NCBI RefSeq assembly: GCF_901000735.1
Contig: NC_081543.1
Coordinates: forward strand, 28,105,515 to 28,169,514
DNA from: Corylus avellana
Lineage: Eukaryota > Streptophyta > Magnoliopsida > Fagales > Betulaceae
Reading direction: 5' to 3'
Length of the DNA: 64,000 nucleotides
Of this stretch, positions 22,591 through 35,200 are shown piece by piece. The position numbers and the translations under genes were made by a program. The stretch's first letter is position 1. Each line of letters starts with the position of its first letter. The notes below the pieces were generated by a model, which was given only the letters and a program-made list of their open reading frames with translations, searched no databases and was not told where the DNA came from.

Positions 22591-22593
22591 GTG

Positions 22594-23640
22594 TCAATAG
22601 TGGACGAAGCCAAACTTCCACATCACATTTAAATTATTTGTCTATTATTATTATTATTATTTCTCTCTTTTTTTTTTAATGAATATATGTCTTGACAATT
22701 TTAAGATTTGTTTGGGAGTGCATTTTTTTTAAAATAATTTGTGTTTTTAAACTAAATCGCAATTTTAAAGTTGTTGGAATTGCGATTTTAAAAACGCAAA
22801 TTTTAAAATCGTGAAAAAATTCGCTATTTCTATAAGCTGACTATGGGTGCTTATTTGAAAAAATACGAATTTAAACCAGAATCACCATTTCGCTTAAAAC
22901 AATATTTGGCGCAATATTTACCTATTTAGTCATGAAATTGCAATTATATACTAATGTTATCCAAACATTCAATTGATAAAAAAATAAAAAAATAAAAAAT
23001 AATACTTATTAACATGTTTTACTAAACGTCTATGCAATTTTAAAAAGTAATGATTTTAGAAACGTATATGATTTTGCGCATAAGAAAAATGTATAGGTTT
23101 CTTAAGAGCTTTCTCTCGGTTTGAAAGCTCCCTCTTATCTGTATATTTGTCATCCATATTATTATTGAATTAAATATAGTTAGATGAAATGTATATAACA
23201 AGATTAGGAATTTAGGATCCGGGTTGGTGAGCAGAGACCCGGCCCACAACGGCAGCTGGCGTCGTTGTGGAGTTACTGTTTGGGTGGAAAATTGGAATTT
23301 GGAAAGATGATGCATTTCGGCCCGACTTGGAGCAGTACAAGTCAACATGCATGTGGACTTGTACTGCTCCAAGTCATGCAGCTGGCGTCGTTGTGGAGTT
23401 ACTATTTGGGTGGAAAATTGGAATTTGGAAAGATGATGCATGTCGGCCTGACTTGGAGCAGTGCAAGTCGACGTGCATGTGGACTTGTACTACTCCAAGT
23501 CATGCAGCTGGCGTCGTTGTGGAGTTACTATATGGGTGGAAAATTGGAATTTGGAAAGATGATGCATGTCGGCCTGACTTGGAGCAGTACAAGTCAACAT
23601 GCATGTGGACTTTAGAAACCAAACAGAAACAAAATCACAA
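22594..23640. repeat. Resumed 5'-flank repeat with 126-bp hairpin units
   Basis: 22597-23214 continues the unit broken at 4432. From 23252 a 126-base unit occurs nearly three times (starts 23252, 23378, 23504). Each carries a hairpin; the first is perfect, arms 23324-23343 and 23356-23375 (20 bases each) around a 12-base loop. Since 126 is divisible by three, two frames stay open across the units (23265-23677), but the same sequence elsewhere in the window is interrupted, so I do not call a gene. Confidence 0.8.
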
Positions 23641-24349
23641 ATCCCAGAACACAAAAACAGAGAGAGATTCTTTCTAGAGAAACTGAATCACATACTTGAA
23701 CTCGGCATCAAAAGCTTGATACCCAGTTCGAAATCTAATGAACCCAATTGAGTTATGCAAGAATCTAAAGGAAAGAGAAAAAGAATTCGAGTTTCTATAA
23801 CTATATTTTCTGAGTGATTACTGAAGCTGAAGACCTGGGCTCTGCTTCAATTCAAGCTCGATCTCTCTGTTTTTTGGGTTATGATTATTTTTTTTACTAA
23901 TTATTTTCTGTGTTCTTTGATTATTTTATTTATAGGTGGGTCACTCCTGAAAGAGTGGATCCAGCTCACACATAGGATTAACTAACCCCACAATAAGCTC
24001 TAAAAGTTACTGCTACTGTTTTTTGTAAAATAAAATTATCTGCTTAATTTCTGTAATTTGTTTACCATAACTGAAGCTGATTAGTTTCTAAAGGTCAAAC
24101 TTAGTTTGAAAATTTCTAACTTAATACCCATGACTTTCTATTTCAGAAACATGGGGAGGCTTTAGTTCAAGTATTTTAACTACTACTTTGAATTTTCTTT
24201 TAACAAATTCTCGGATATTAGTTCTTATAATTTATTTAATTAATTCGATTTTTTTTTTTTTGTCATTATCCAAGTTACTCTAACTTGTATGGTATATGTA
24301 TTAAATCTCATTAATACATATGTATGGTCTGTAAAATTTCATCAGACCT
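23641..24349. other. Noncoding stretch
   Basis: AT-rich; no exon, repeat pair or element end recognised. Confidence 0.4.
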
Positions 24350-25916
24350 GCTTTTACAAGTTATATCCACCACATTTTAGGGTACATTTTCAGATATGGT
24401 CGGTGGAAAAAGTCCATATGGAGCCAATATAGCGGCAGCGTATAAACTAGTCATGAAAAATTACACCTTTTTTTGTTCTATTACCGGATTTTTTTCTGCC
24501 TTATGTATGGAGATGATGGAAAAATCAGGCCAAGTCTATATGGAGATGAAGATGGCTACGGGATGGTCTACGTACATGACGTAGTCAGTACGGTGTATTT
24601 GTATACGTGACTTTTTTATATGGAAATTATTGAGAGATGACGACATCGTTTGCCTTGATCACTTGAAGAGACTAGTCATGATCATGGAGCTGCATGTCTT
24701 GCAAGCAACCTATTTCACCTAGGACATATTTGAGATTGCGTTTGAGAAATAAAGTTTTAAAATTCAAAAAGACTTTTTGAAATAAAACTTTTATCAAAAG
24801 TGCGTTTTGACTATTTTTGAGTTTTTAGGACACTTAAAACCACTTTTAATTTTTTTACCAAACAAGTAATTTTTTCCCCAAACGAACTGTTTGAATACTA
24901 AACGCATGTAAGCTACTCAAACGCACTCTCAATCAGTCCCCTAATCTAAGTCAACAATAGAATGCATGAAATCATGCACATGCTTAGCATTTTTTTTTTT
25001 TTAGAAAACTAATTAAATAATTATATTTACATCTTTCTATTGTCTTAAATATTTACAATAAATTATGATTTAATATGGTGAAAGATAAGTAAACATGGTT
25101 TTCGTTATTTATTTCCACTTCATGTAGTTTACATGTTTTAATTGAACTTTGTTTCCATTATTTACTCTTTACAAGCAACACGCGCGTATTGTTTGTTCTA
25201 TAGACTTTACCTTCTAGAATAAGTGATAGTTTAACAAATCTAAGCACAACAACATTCTAGAAGGACTGAACAAAACAGGCAATTAAACAGCCTACAAGCA
25301 GGCTACAAAAATACAACACAAAACCAACACAATAAAGACCATTATAAAGGCCATGGAGCTAGCTGGAAAGTTGTCCTGGAGCATGAAGGTGTCCATGCAA
25401 ACACAACATCGTAATTTTAGTTTAGATTCGCACTTTTTAAAATAAGTACTCTCTAGACTATTTATAGAAATCTCAAAAAAAAAAATTTCCTATTTAGATT
25501 AAGTGATTTTTAAATCGTAATACCAAACGTCTTACATTTTGTGATATATCTTAAAAACCTAAATTATTCTTACAAAATCCCAATCTTAAACACACTCTAA
25601 ATCGAGAAAATGTTGCACTTAATTACAAAAGTGAAGGAGCACGAGAAGAAAAAGTGAGCCACACTCTCAATAGCTACTATTACAAAAGGGACAATTCATG
25701 AACATGAAAGTCATTGGGCCTTGTCAAATCCCAAGCACTCTACAAACAATGGTCCCTTTCTAGATAACTCTTGCCGGCCGGAAGAAAGTAATCCAAAAAT
25801 TGAATAATGGGCCTTAACTTCAAAACTTGCGCCTTCTTCTTCAAATGGCTAGTAATTTAAACAGTAATTATGAAAGAGTTCCTGTGAAATTTATTTGTTT
25901 AAATAAATTTTGGATT
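24350..25916. repeat. Noncoding repeat block R1
   Basis: This block is closely similar, in the same orientation, to 27350-30010 and in part, inverted, to 36266-37663. It starts around 'gcttttacaagttatatcca' and stops at the assembly gap. R1 keeps the unoccupied site of the TIR insertion found in R2 (single 'aattatat' near 25018-25025). The short open frame at 24396-24584 is not kept in R2 and is not called a gene. Confidence 0.8.
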
Positions 25917-26016
25917 NNNNNNNNNNNNNNNNNNNNNNNNNNNNNNNNNNNNNNNNNNNNNNNNNNNNNNNNNNNNNNNNNNNNNNNNNNNNNNNNNNNN
26001 NNNNNNNNNNNNNNNN
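25917..26016. other. Assembly gap (100 N)
   Basis: Run of exactly 100 N next to a poly(T) tract; the true length is unknown. Confidence 0.99.
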
Positions 26017-26227
26017 TTTTTTTTTTTTTTTTTTTTTTTTATGTGAAACCGAAACAGCTGGAGGAGTTTTTTACTTTTTTATTTTTTATTTTTTAAAAAA
26101 CAAAATTTTGTTACCTGGGGCAGTTAACAATTCAGCCAAAAAAATATTTTTAAAAAAAAAAGAAAAAAAATTTTTTTTTACCAGGGGCGACCACCCCCAG
26201 GTCGCCCCTGCTTCTCTCCGCCACTGC
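26017..26227. other. Poly(T)/poly(A)-rich junction DNA
   Basis: Homopolymer runs followed by an inverted pair 'aggggcgacc' ... 'ggtcgcccct' (about 26183-26209), probably the edge of an unidentified element that replaced the body of thaumatin copy B. Confidence 0.4.
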
Positions 26228-26411
26228 CGGCATTAACATTAAGGCTCTATGTTTGACCTCGGTCGAGCCGTTGGCCACCGCCGGGCACAGCCCCAGCCCA
26301 AACTGTGAAGGGGCAATTGTTTGTTATGTCAAATCTAACTGCATGGGCTAGACCAAAGCAGAGAGTGATGAAAATGGAGAAGAAAATGGGTAAGTTCTTG
26401 CATAGACTCAT
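26228..26411 (-). pseudogene. Thaumatin-like gene copy B, 5' fragment only
   Basis: The minus strand from the ATG at 26411 matches the first 60 or so codons of the intact gene, including the signal peptide. Codon 55, tryptophan in the intact gene, is TAG here (26247-26249), the same nonsense change as in copy C. Similarity stops at 26228, so the cysteine-rich core is absent. The upstream TATA region is kept. Not functional. Confidence 0.9.
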
Positions 26412-27349
26412 TTTGAGAAGTGAGAAATATTGAGTTAGCTCTTGTGGTTTCTGTGGAAGATGGATGGAGGTTTATATAGGGTGAGCTTGGAGGGCTTATG
26501 GCCTTCTGGGAAGGTGATGAGTAGGTCTTACATGCATTGTGTCCTATATGGAAATTTTATTGGCTAGTCAGGCTTTAATTTTTTTGGAAAATTTGACACA
26601 CCATATGTTGTATTTTTGGCTAGACTTGAAGACAAGTCAACAAATTAATGAGGAAAAACAAAGCAAAGGACGTACGACGTCTCATCGTTCTTATCCTTAG
26701 TTGTAATATTTATTTATTTTTTCTGAACAATGAACTTAAGTTGTGACTTGATGAAATTAAAAGGCTTATATTGCAGTAGTTACAAATTTATTTATTTATT
26801 TATTTTATTGAAGTTGCATATATAAGATGAATATTTCTGAGTCTTTAATGTGACAGTGAAATTTTGGGTACGTATATGATTTTGCGCATAAGAAAAATGT
26901 ATAGGAATTTAGGATCCGGGTTGGTGAGCAGAGACCCGGCCCACAGCTGCAGCTGGCATCGTTGTAGAGTTACTATTTGGGTGGAAAATTGGAATTCGGA
27001 AAGATGATGCATGTCGGCCTAACTTGGAGCAGTACATGTGAACATGCATGTTGAGTCTTGCTACCAAGTAAGCTAAGGCGGAGAGCCACTCAATATTGGA
27101 CGAAGCCAAACTTCCACATCACATTTAAATTATTTGTCTATTATTATTATTGTTATTATTTCTCTCTTTCTTTTTAATGAATATATGTCTTGACAATCTT
27201 AACATTTTTCTGGTAGTTTTCATTTTAAATTGAGTAATATTTTTTTAAGTAATTAACATAAGAAAGTAACTTAAATCATGCAATGTTAGCCGGTGTAATA
27301 TGAATATAATAAATAGATATATAAATCTCATTAATAAATAGATATGGTC
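26412..27349. repeat. 5' flank of copy B
   Basis: Matches 2834-3560 of segment A, including the unit beginning 'ggatccgggttggtgagcag' (26911) and the uninterrupted 'gccactcaatattggacg' near 27085. This serves as a second empty-site reference for the CACTA insertion. No gene. Confidence 0.85.
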
Positions 27350-30251
27350 TGTAAAATTTCGTCTGACCTGCTGTTACAAATTATATCCACCACATTTTAG
27401 GGTACATTTTCAGATATGGCGGTGGAAAAAGTCCATATGGAGGCAATATAGCGGCAGCGTATAAGCTAGTAATGGAAAATTACACTTTTTTTTGTTCTAT
27501 TACCGGATTTTCTCTGCCTTGAATGTATATATATATATTCTTCTTCCGTTGTTTAATGTAGTTCATTGTTCCAAAAAGAAAAAGACGTGGAGACATGATG
27601 GAAAAATCAGGCCAAGTCTATATGGAGATGAAGATGCATGGCTACGGGATGGTCTACGTACATGACGTAGTCAATAGGGTGTATTTGTATACGTGACGTT
27701 TTTATATGGAAATTATTGAGAGATGACGACATCGTTTGGCTTGACTTGAAGACACTAGTCAAGATCATGGAGCTTTGAGAAATAAAGTTTTAAAGTTAAA
27801 AAAGATTTTTTGAAATGAAACATTTGTTAAAAGTGCATTTTGACCATTTTTGAGTTTTTAGGACCCTTAAAACCACTTTTAAATTTTTTTTTTTCCCAAA
27901 CAAGAATTTTTTTTCCCCAAACAGACTGTTTGAGTATTAAACGCATTTAAGCCACTCAAACTCACTCCCAATCAACCCCTTAATCTAAATCAACACTAGC
28001 ATGCATGAAATCATGCATACGCTTAGCATTTTTTTTTAAGAAAACTAATTAAATAATTATATAGGAAAATTACACTTTACCCCCTCAAAGTTTGGGGCGA
28101 TTTTCAATTCGATCTCTAATGTTTCAATTTTTGCAATGTACTAAACTTGCAATTTTGTTTTCAATTTGACCAATGTTATCCCAAAATTCCCATATTGCCC
28201 TTAATTTTTTTTTTTTTGTTATTTTTTTATAAAAAAAATAAAAAATAAAATTTTGGGGTACAAAAATGGCCTGATGGCCAAAGGAGTAGTTACGACCACC
28301 TTTTTTATAAATTTTTTTTTAAAAAAAATTATGGGCAATATGGGATTTTTGAGATAACATTAGTCAAATTGAAGAAGAAAAAAATTGCAAGTTTGGGAGT
28401 GCATTGCAAAAATTAAAATATTGGAGGTCGAATTGAAAATTGCCCTAAAATTTAGGAGGTAAAATGTACTTATTCCTACGGAAAGATTGATCGGATACTT
28501 AGTGATGATCATTTCTAATAATAAGAGAAAATACCCACTAAGACTCGGCCATATACACTCTAAACTCTAGGGGTCTTATTAATTATATCATAGATCAAGT
28601 AGTCTTTAATTCTACACATATTTGTTCAAATGTTGCAAAGCACTCTTATGTATATAGACAAATATTTGTAAGTTACCATACGAATTAAATAACAAAATTG
28701 TAAAAAAAAAAAGAAAAAAGAAAAAGAAAACCACAAATTAATGTAAACTTGCTAATATTTATGTAACAGATTTAATTGATGTGAAAAAAAAAAAACCCAC
28801 AAATTAAGGTTTAAAAATTAAGGGGTGGCCGGCCACCCCAATTGGGCCTGGAGCCACCCCAAACTGGAAACCCCTTAATTCTAAATTATTATTATTATTA
28901 TTATTATTATTTTAACTTGGAATATGGGCATTTTGAAAAAAAAAAAAAAAAAGGTCAGAATAGTCGAATTGCAACAATTTGAAAGTTTGGAAATGTAAAG
29001 TGTCACTTTTTAAATATTGAGGTTAAAAATGCAAATGGGCAGATAGTTCAGTGGGGTAAAGTGTATTTTTTCCTAATTATATTTACATCTTTCTATTGTC
29101 TTAAATATTTACAATAAATTATGATTTAATATGGTGAAAGATAAGTTAAACATGGTTTTCGTTATTTATTTTCCACTTCATGTAGTTTACATGTTTTAAT
29201 TGAACTTTGTTTCCATTATTTATTCTTTGTAAACAACACGTATGGTTTGTTCTATAGACTTTACCTTCTAGAATAAGCGATATTTTAACAAATCTAAGAA
29301 CAACAACATTCCAAAGGACTGAACAAAACAGGCAATAAAATAGCCTACAAGCAGGCTACAAAAATACAACACAAAACCAACACATAAAGGCCATGGAGCT
29401 AGCTAGCCTTCTATTGGCCCGAGTAGTCAAAGAAGAAAGAAAGTTGTCTTGGGGCATGAAGGTGTCCATGCAAACACAACATCGTAATTTTGGTTTAAAT
29501 TCGCACTTTTTAAAATAAGCATTCTCTAACTACTTATAGAAATCTCAATTTTTTTTTTTTTCTTATTTAGATTAAGTGATTTTTAAATCGTAATACCAAA
29601 CGCCTTACATTTTGTGATATGTTTTAAACACGTAAATTATTCTTGCGAAATCACAATCTTAAACGCACTCTAAATCAAGAAAATGTTGCACTTAATTACA
29701 AAAGTGATGGAGCCCGAGAAGAAAAAGTGAGCTACACTCTCAATAGCTACAATTACAAAAGGGACAATTCATGAACATGAGAGTCATTGGGCCTTATCAA
29801 ATCCAAGCACTCTACGAACAATGGTCCCTTTCTAGATAACTCTTGCCGGTCTGAAGAAAGTAATCCACTGAATTGAATAATGGGCCTTAACTTCAAAACT
29901 TGTGCTTTCTTCTTCAAATGGCTGGTAATTTAAATAGTAATTATGAAAGAGCTCATGTGAAATTTATTTGTCTAAATAAATTTTAGGTTGTCAAATTACT
30001 TATTTGGACAAATGGGTTTCATATAAGCTCTTTTAAAATTGTTGTCCAAATTGTTAGCAATGTAAGTAACAAATTGCTGAGATCTCAATTCCTCAACAAG
30101 GGGAAGTAAAGATCAGAAAAAATTCATAATCTAGCTAGACCAAAGGGATTGGTTGTTTTCCGTACATAAATGCTAAAGACTAATGCTACATACTACATAA
30201 AAATTTCACAAATATCGTACAAAATTGACATGACAAGGTTTAGTAGCCATT
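27350..30251. repeat. Noncoding repeat block R2
   Basis: Direct copy of R1 that also contains a 1,012-bp insertion (28063-29074) and extends about 250 bases further to 'tagtagccatt'. Part of it (28879-30251) recurs inverted at 36266-37663. Long A and T runs; no gene recognised. Confidence 0.85.
28063..29074. mobile_element. TIR DNA element of 1 kb, MULE-like or hAT-like, non-autonomous
   Basis: Ends are AGGAAAATTACACTTTACCC and, reversed, AGGAAAAAATACACTTTACC. The flanking AATTATAT is duplicated (28055-28062 and 29075-29082); counting one more T gives nine bases (TAATTATAT). The R1 copy has a single AATTATAT at the matching place. There is no open frame of note inside; the middle has GC-rich 'ggtggccggccacccc' and an ATT microsatellite. 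Nine bases would favour Mutator-like elements, eight bases hAT; the ends alone do not decide. Confidence 0.8.
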
Positions 30252-30299
30252 GGATTCCTTTAAAAAAAAATTAAAAAAAAAAAAGAAAAAGAAAAGAAA

Positions 30300-30590
30300 C
30301 AAGGACTAATAAAAGTTGAAAAATACTTGATCTACATCATCAGCCACAGGAAATACCGACGTAGAAAGTTTCATACATGGTTCACCAAAAATATATAAAA
30401 ATCGAAGCAAATAGAGAGGTCATAACATATACGCTTAGTTTTATTGCATCACATAATATATGTAATATTATAGCATCTGCGCACGAGTAAGTGTGCTCAC
30501 AAAGCCTCTAAGCTTTTATTGCATCACATAATATTATATATCACCAGCTAGTTTTCTTCCGCTTGAAGTACTACTTCAAGGGCAAAAGAC
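30300..30590 (-). pseudogene. Thaumatin-like gene 3' end and 3' flank (detached)
   Basis: Matches about 1880-2167 of segment A, including the duplicated 'ttttattgcatcacat' and only the last few codons before TGA (VFCP). Similarity ends at 30590, ten bases before the Copia LTR. Together with the 5' fragment at 26228-26411 it suggests that further thaumatin copies existed here and were dismantled. Confidence 0.8.
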
Positions 30591-30600
30591 ATGATGGAAA

Positions 30601-31840
30601 TGTAAAACTTCTATATAGATTAAATGCTAATTAACAATAAAACTAGCAGCGGAAATAATTTAATATATATGTACCTCCAACATTTGCTTTGCTCAAGCAA
30701 GTTGAAGAACAACTACACAACAACCAAACTAGAAAACTACAAATTATTGAGAAGTTCTTCTGACCTATAGTTACAAGTGAGTGTCAATTGATGGAATTAG
30801 GGCTGGGTATCGGTCGGTTAAGACCGGTTAATGGACTTATCGGTCGGTTAACCGATAAGCTATCGATTAACCAAATCTTAACCGATTACCGACCGATAAG
30901 AAGTCTTAACCGAAAATTATCGGTAAAATTGGTAATCGGTTAACCGGTCGGTTAATCGGTCGGTTAAACCGATTTGGGCTTTTGTGGGCTTTTTATTGGG
31001 CTTTTTTACTGATTGCTAATTGGGCCAAAAATTAATTTGAGAATTGCTAGATTGAGTTTTGTGGGCTTTTTATTAGGTTTTTTTTTTTTTTTTTTTAGTT
31101 TATATTAATATAATAAACTCTTTCTCTTACTGGGAGCATCATCTGAGATTGCTCCATGAGCAAAAATGCAAAATCGGTTCTACTGTTCTAGCTTCTGGAA
31201 GCCCATTTCGTTCCAATGAACAAAATATGTCAACCAAAAAATCAAGCTTTATCTGATTCAAAATGGCAAAATTGAAATTCTTCATTGGAAGGAAATTCGA
31301 TGTCATTTTGGTTTTAACTTTTAATAATAAATATAAAATTTTAAAAAATTAAAAATTAGAATAACTTATCGGTCATATCGGTTAACCGATAAAAAAATTT
31401 TAACCGACCGATAAGCTTATCGGTATAAAATTTTTAACCGATTACCGACCGATAACTATCGGTTACGGTTAATATCGATTCGGTTAAAGTCGGTAATCAG
31501 TAATCGGTTAATCTGCCCACCCCTAGATGGAATACACAGGCCTTATTTAAAGGTAGGTCAGAGACCCTCAATTAGAGCTGTTACCTTAATTATTCCTCTC
31601 TTTAAGGAATAAAAATCAAATAAATAATCAATACAGCTAATTGATTCCACAAAATAAAATCAGTAATGAATTCAAATATTTGTTTTCACAAGAATTAAAT
31701 CAACAATTTAATTTAGAATATTTGATTTCACATAATAAGCTTTAATTGGAATAAATTACTGAGCACCGTGATTGTATATATTTTATAATCATAATAATAT
31801 ATATGACATAAGGGACATACCTTAAATGAAATTTCTTACA
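30601..31840 (-). mobile_element. Copia 3' LTR, split by a hAT insertion
   Basis: Bounded by TGTAA and TTACA and lying directly after a purine-rich tract on the minus strand. Its length is 1,240 bases including the nested hAT and target duplication, so about 504 bases originally. It carries the transcription signals of the element; none could be placed precisely. The other LTR is missing in the gap region. Confidence 0.8.
30798..31525. mobile_element. Non-autonomous hAT element, 728 bp, with perfect 8-bp target duplication
   Basis: Begins TAGGGCTGGGTATCGG and ends in CTGCCCACCCCTA (TAGGGGTGGGCAG reversed), the same ends as the 4.6-kb hAT at 39670. GATGGAAT is duplicated exactly at 30790-30797 and 31526-31533. 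Both subterminal regions are packed with short words of the type CGGTTAA and TATCGGT in both orientations, as expected for transposase binding sites. There is no coding capacity. It is nested in the Copia LTR and so younger than it. Confidence 0.93.
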
Positions 31841-31856
31841 TTCTCCCACTTGGGCC
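31841..31856 (-). promoter_or_regulatory. Polypurine tract of the Copia element
   Basis: On the minus strand GCCCAAGTGGGAGAA lies directly before the LTR TGTAAG, the position and composition of a plus-strand primer. Such AAGTGGGAGA tracts are common in plant Copia elements. Confidence 0.75.
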
Positions 31857-32236
31857 TTATGACACATAAATTTCTTATGGTGTTCGGTTCTATGATATGG
31901 CCATTACTTTATTTATTCCAACCATTCATGGAATCCTCATACTCACTCAAGGAATACTACACATGAATCATGGCGGTAAAGCTTTTATATGATAAGCCGT
32001 CCCTTCCATATATCACAATGTGCAATACCTCCCTAAATGAGTACTTTATTGATAATGTACTTTATGAATGAACTTCCTATAAATCATTCGGGTCCAAACT
32101 TAATTTTTATCCCTATGGATATGGTAATAAATGTGCACAAAATTTTATTAAAATAACATGATGTCTATAGACTGATTAGAAAGAACATAGTACAAAATGA
32201 ATCAATGAGCCCCATATGCTCCACATGACTTTTAAA

Positions 32237-35200
32237 CTATTTTACCGATAAACCTTTAGTCATAGGATCCGCAATCATTAGTTCAGTACTGATATGCTTA
32301 ATGAATACTTCATTCATTTTGATGTTCTCTCTCACACGAAGGGACTTGATGTCGATATGCTTACTTCTACTTCCACTTTTATTATTCTTAGAGAAGAAAA
32401 TAGCAGCACGGTTATCGCAGAAGATCTTAATTGGTCTCGTTATAGAATTGACCACCTTGAGACCACCAACAAAACTTCTCAACCATAATGTTTGTGTTAT
32501 GGCTTCATAGCATGCAATAAATTCTGCCTCCATTGTAGATGTAGCAACTATAGTCTGCTTGCTGCTTCTCCAAGATATAGCCCCTCCAGCAAGAAGAAAG
32601 ATATATCCTGAAGTAGACTTCCTGCTATCTACACATCCAACAAAGTTTGAATATGAATATCCAACCACCTCCAAATGGTCAGTGTGTCTGTATGTCAGAC
32701 TATAGTCCTTGGTTCCTTGCAAATACCGCATGACTTTCTTTGCAGCTTTCCGATGTTCCAATCCTGGGTTGCTTTGATATCGACCCAGCATTCCAACTGC
32801 CATTGCAATGTCAGGTCTAGTACAAACTTGTGCATATAATAGGCTGCCAACTATAGATGCATATGAGATACTTTTCATTTGCTTTTGTTCCAATGCATTC
32901 TGGGGACACTGATTTTTATTGAATTTATCCCCTTTAATGATAGGTGCTACAGAAGTTGAACAGTTTTTCAGTATGAATCTCTCTAAAACCTTTTCAATGT
33001 AAGCCTTCTGAGACAATTTTAATATTCTTTGATTTCTGTCTCTGTGAATCTCTATGCCAATGACATAGGAGGCTTCACCCAAATCTTTTATTTCAAAGTT
33101 TTGAGAGAGGAACTATTTGGTTTCTTGTAACAAACCTAAATCATTACATGCAAGCAAAATGTCATCTACATATAGAACTAAGAAAATAACTTTACTTCCA
33201 CTGTCCTTAAGGTATATGCATTGATCAACAAAGTTCTCAACAAAACCATATGAGGTAATAACTTTGTGAAATTTGATATACCATTGACGGGAGGCTTATT
33301 TTAGCCCATAAATAGATTTCCTTAATTTGCAAGCCTTCTGACTGTTATCATCAAATCCTTCACGTTGTTTCATATATACCTCTTCTTCAAGATCCCCATT
33401 TAGAGAGGCTGTTTTCATATCCATTTTATGTAACTCTAGATCAAAATGAGCTACTAATGCTATGATTATCCTAAATGAATCCTTCTTTGATACTGAAGAG
33501 AAGGTTTCATGATAATCAATGCCTTCCTTCTGAGTAAAACTCTTGGTCACAAGTCTAGCTTTATATCGTTCAACATTACCAGAAGCATCTGTTTTGGTTT
33601 TGTAAACCCATTTGCAGCCTACGGCTACAGCTCCTTTTGGTAAGTCAACGAGATCCCAAACTTGATTTTTAGCCATAGATTCCATCTCTTCCTTTATGGC
33701 ATTGAACCAAAATGTGGAGTTATCTCCACTCATGGCTTGTGAAAACGACTTTGGATCATCTTTAGGCCCAATGTCAAAATCAGACTATTGGAGGTATACA
33801 ACATAATCACTAAGAATTGCTGGTATACTTATTCTAGAGGATCTTCTTAATCCTACTTCCTCCGCATTTGGAGGAGGTTGAGTAGGCTCATTCAGAACCT
33901 GTTCCTCAGGAGTTGGCTGCTCTGAAATTGATTATGGTTCAAGGCAATCATTTTGATTTCCCCTAAGCACAATCAAACGTCCTTCATGTCAAGGAGTTTC
34001 AGTCAACTCTCGTGCTTCCTCTAATTCAACCATTTGAGGATGAGCACTTCCACAAGGTTCAGTATCCTCTATAAATTTTGCATTTATAGAGTCAACAATT
34101 CTAGGACTATGCGAAGGACAGTAAAAACTAAATCCCTTGGAGTTAACTGCATAGCCCATAAAAAATTTACTGGTTGTCCTTGGGTCTAATTTCTTCAGAT
34201 TTGGATTGTAAATCCTCACTTCAGCAGGACAACCTCATATGTGTAAATGATTTAAACTTGGTTTCCACCCATTCCATAATTCAAAAGGTGTCTTGGGGAC
34301 AACCTTGGATGGAACCCTGTTTAAAACATACACAGCAGTTTTTAAGGCTTCACTCCATAAAAATAAAGGGAGATCATAATTACTAAGCATGCTCCTAACC
34401 ATGTCCATAAGTGTGCAATTCCTTCTTTCCGCTACACCATTTTGTTGTGGTGTGCTAGGCATCGTGTATTGAGCCACAATACCTTCCTCTTCAAGGAATT
34501 TCGCAAATGGACCTATCATTTGTCTTTTTCTATGTACCTACCATAGTACTCTCCGCCTTTATCAGATCTTACGATCTTGATTTTCTTTTCTTTTTGTTTC
34601 TCTACTTCTACCTTATAGGTCTGGAAAGCATTTAATGCTTCAGCCTTTTCATTTAGAAGATAGAGATATATAAACCTTGTATGGTCATTAATGAAAGATA
34701 TAAAATATCTTTGACCATTTAGACAGGGATTAGGAAAAGGTCCACAGATATCAGTGTGTATAATCTCAAGAATCTCGAAACTCCTTTTGGCACCTTTAGT
34801 GGTCTTGTTGGTTTGCTTTCCCTTTATGCAATCCACACAAGTACCAAGGTTTGTAAAGTCAAGAGTTTTTAAAACTCCATCATTCACTAACCTTTTGATT
34901 CTCTCTATGGAGATATGTCCTAATGTCCTGTGCCATAACAAAGTGGAGTTTTGATCCATTAGACTCCTCCTTATGCCAATATCAGTATGCAATGATAAAT
35001 AATTGTTTTCAAAATTGGGATCTAGATCAATTTTGAATAAACCATCAATTTTTATTCCACCACCAATCAATTATTCACCTTTAAAAATACTGAAAGTTGA
35101 ATTGATAAACCAAAATCCAAAACCAACAACATCCAATATGGAAACATAAATTAAATTTCTAGAAAATTCTGGAATAAAAAATACATTTTCAAGATCTAAA

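Larger units (their letters stand above)
4433..22593 (+). mobile_element. CACTA (En/Spm) DNA transposon, 18.2 kb, with captured gene fragments
   Basis: The left end reads CACTACAAGAAACTGACTCA and the right end, reversed, CACTACAAGAATTTAGG; both are followed by the GGGGCGACT motif. The flanking trinucleotide TCA is duplicated (4430-4432 and 22594-22596), the size typical of CACTA elements. Joining the two flanks recreates 'gccactca' plus 'atagtggacgaagcc', which matches uninterrupted paralogues near 3505-3525 and 27085-27105. Inside, in order: left palindrome array, a retroelement scrap, palindrome and GATC repeats, leucine-zipper exons on the minus strand, a LINE scrap, TNP2-type transposase pseudogene, an intact spliced second gene, captured host exons, and the right palindrome array. 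Autonomous transposition is unlikely because the transposase is broken. Confidence 0.93.

Noticed and set aside
23265..23677. A 136-codon repeat protein with ELLFGWKIGIWKDDA units
   Set aside because: The unit is a 126-bp noncoding repeat with hairpins; other copies in the window (3370, 4200, 26960) are truncated or stopped, and a second frame is equally open.
34754..34954. Plus-strand frames opposite the Copia polyprotein (also 32294-32510, 34174-34386, 35801-35989)
   Set aside because: Antisense shadows of the integrase, RNase H and gag regions.
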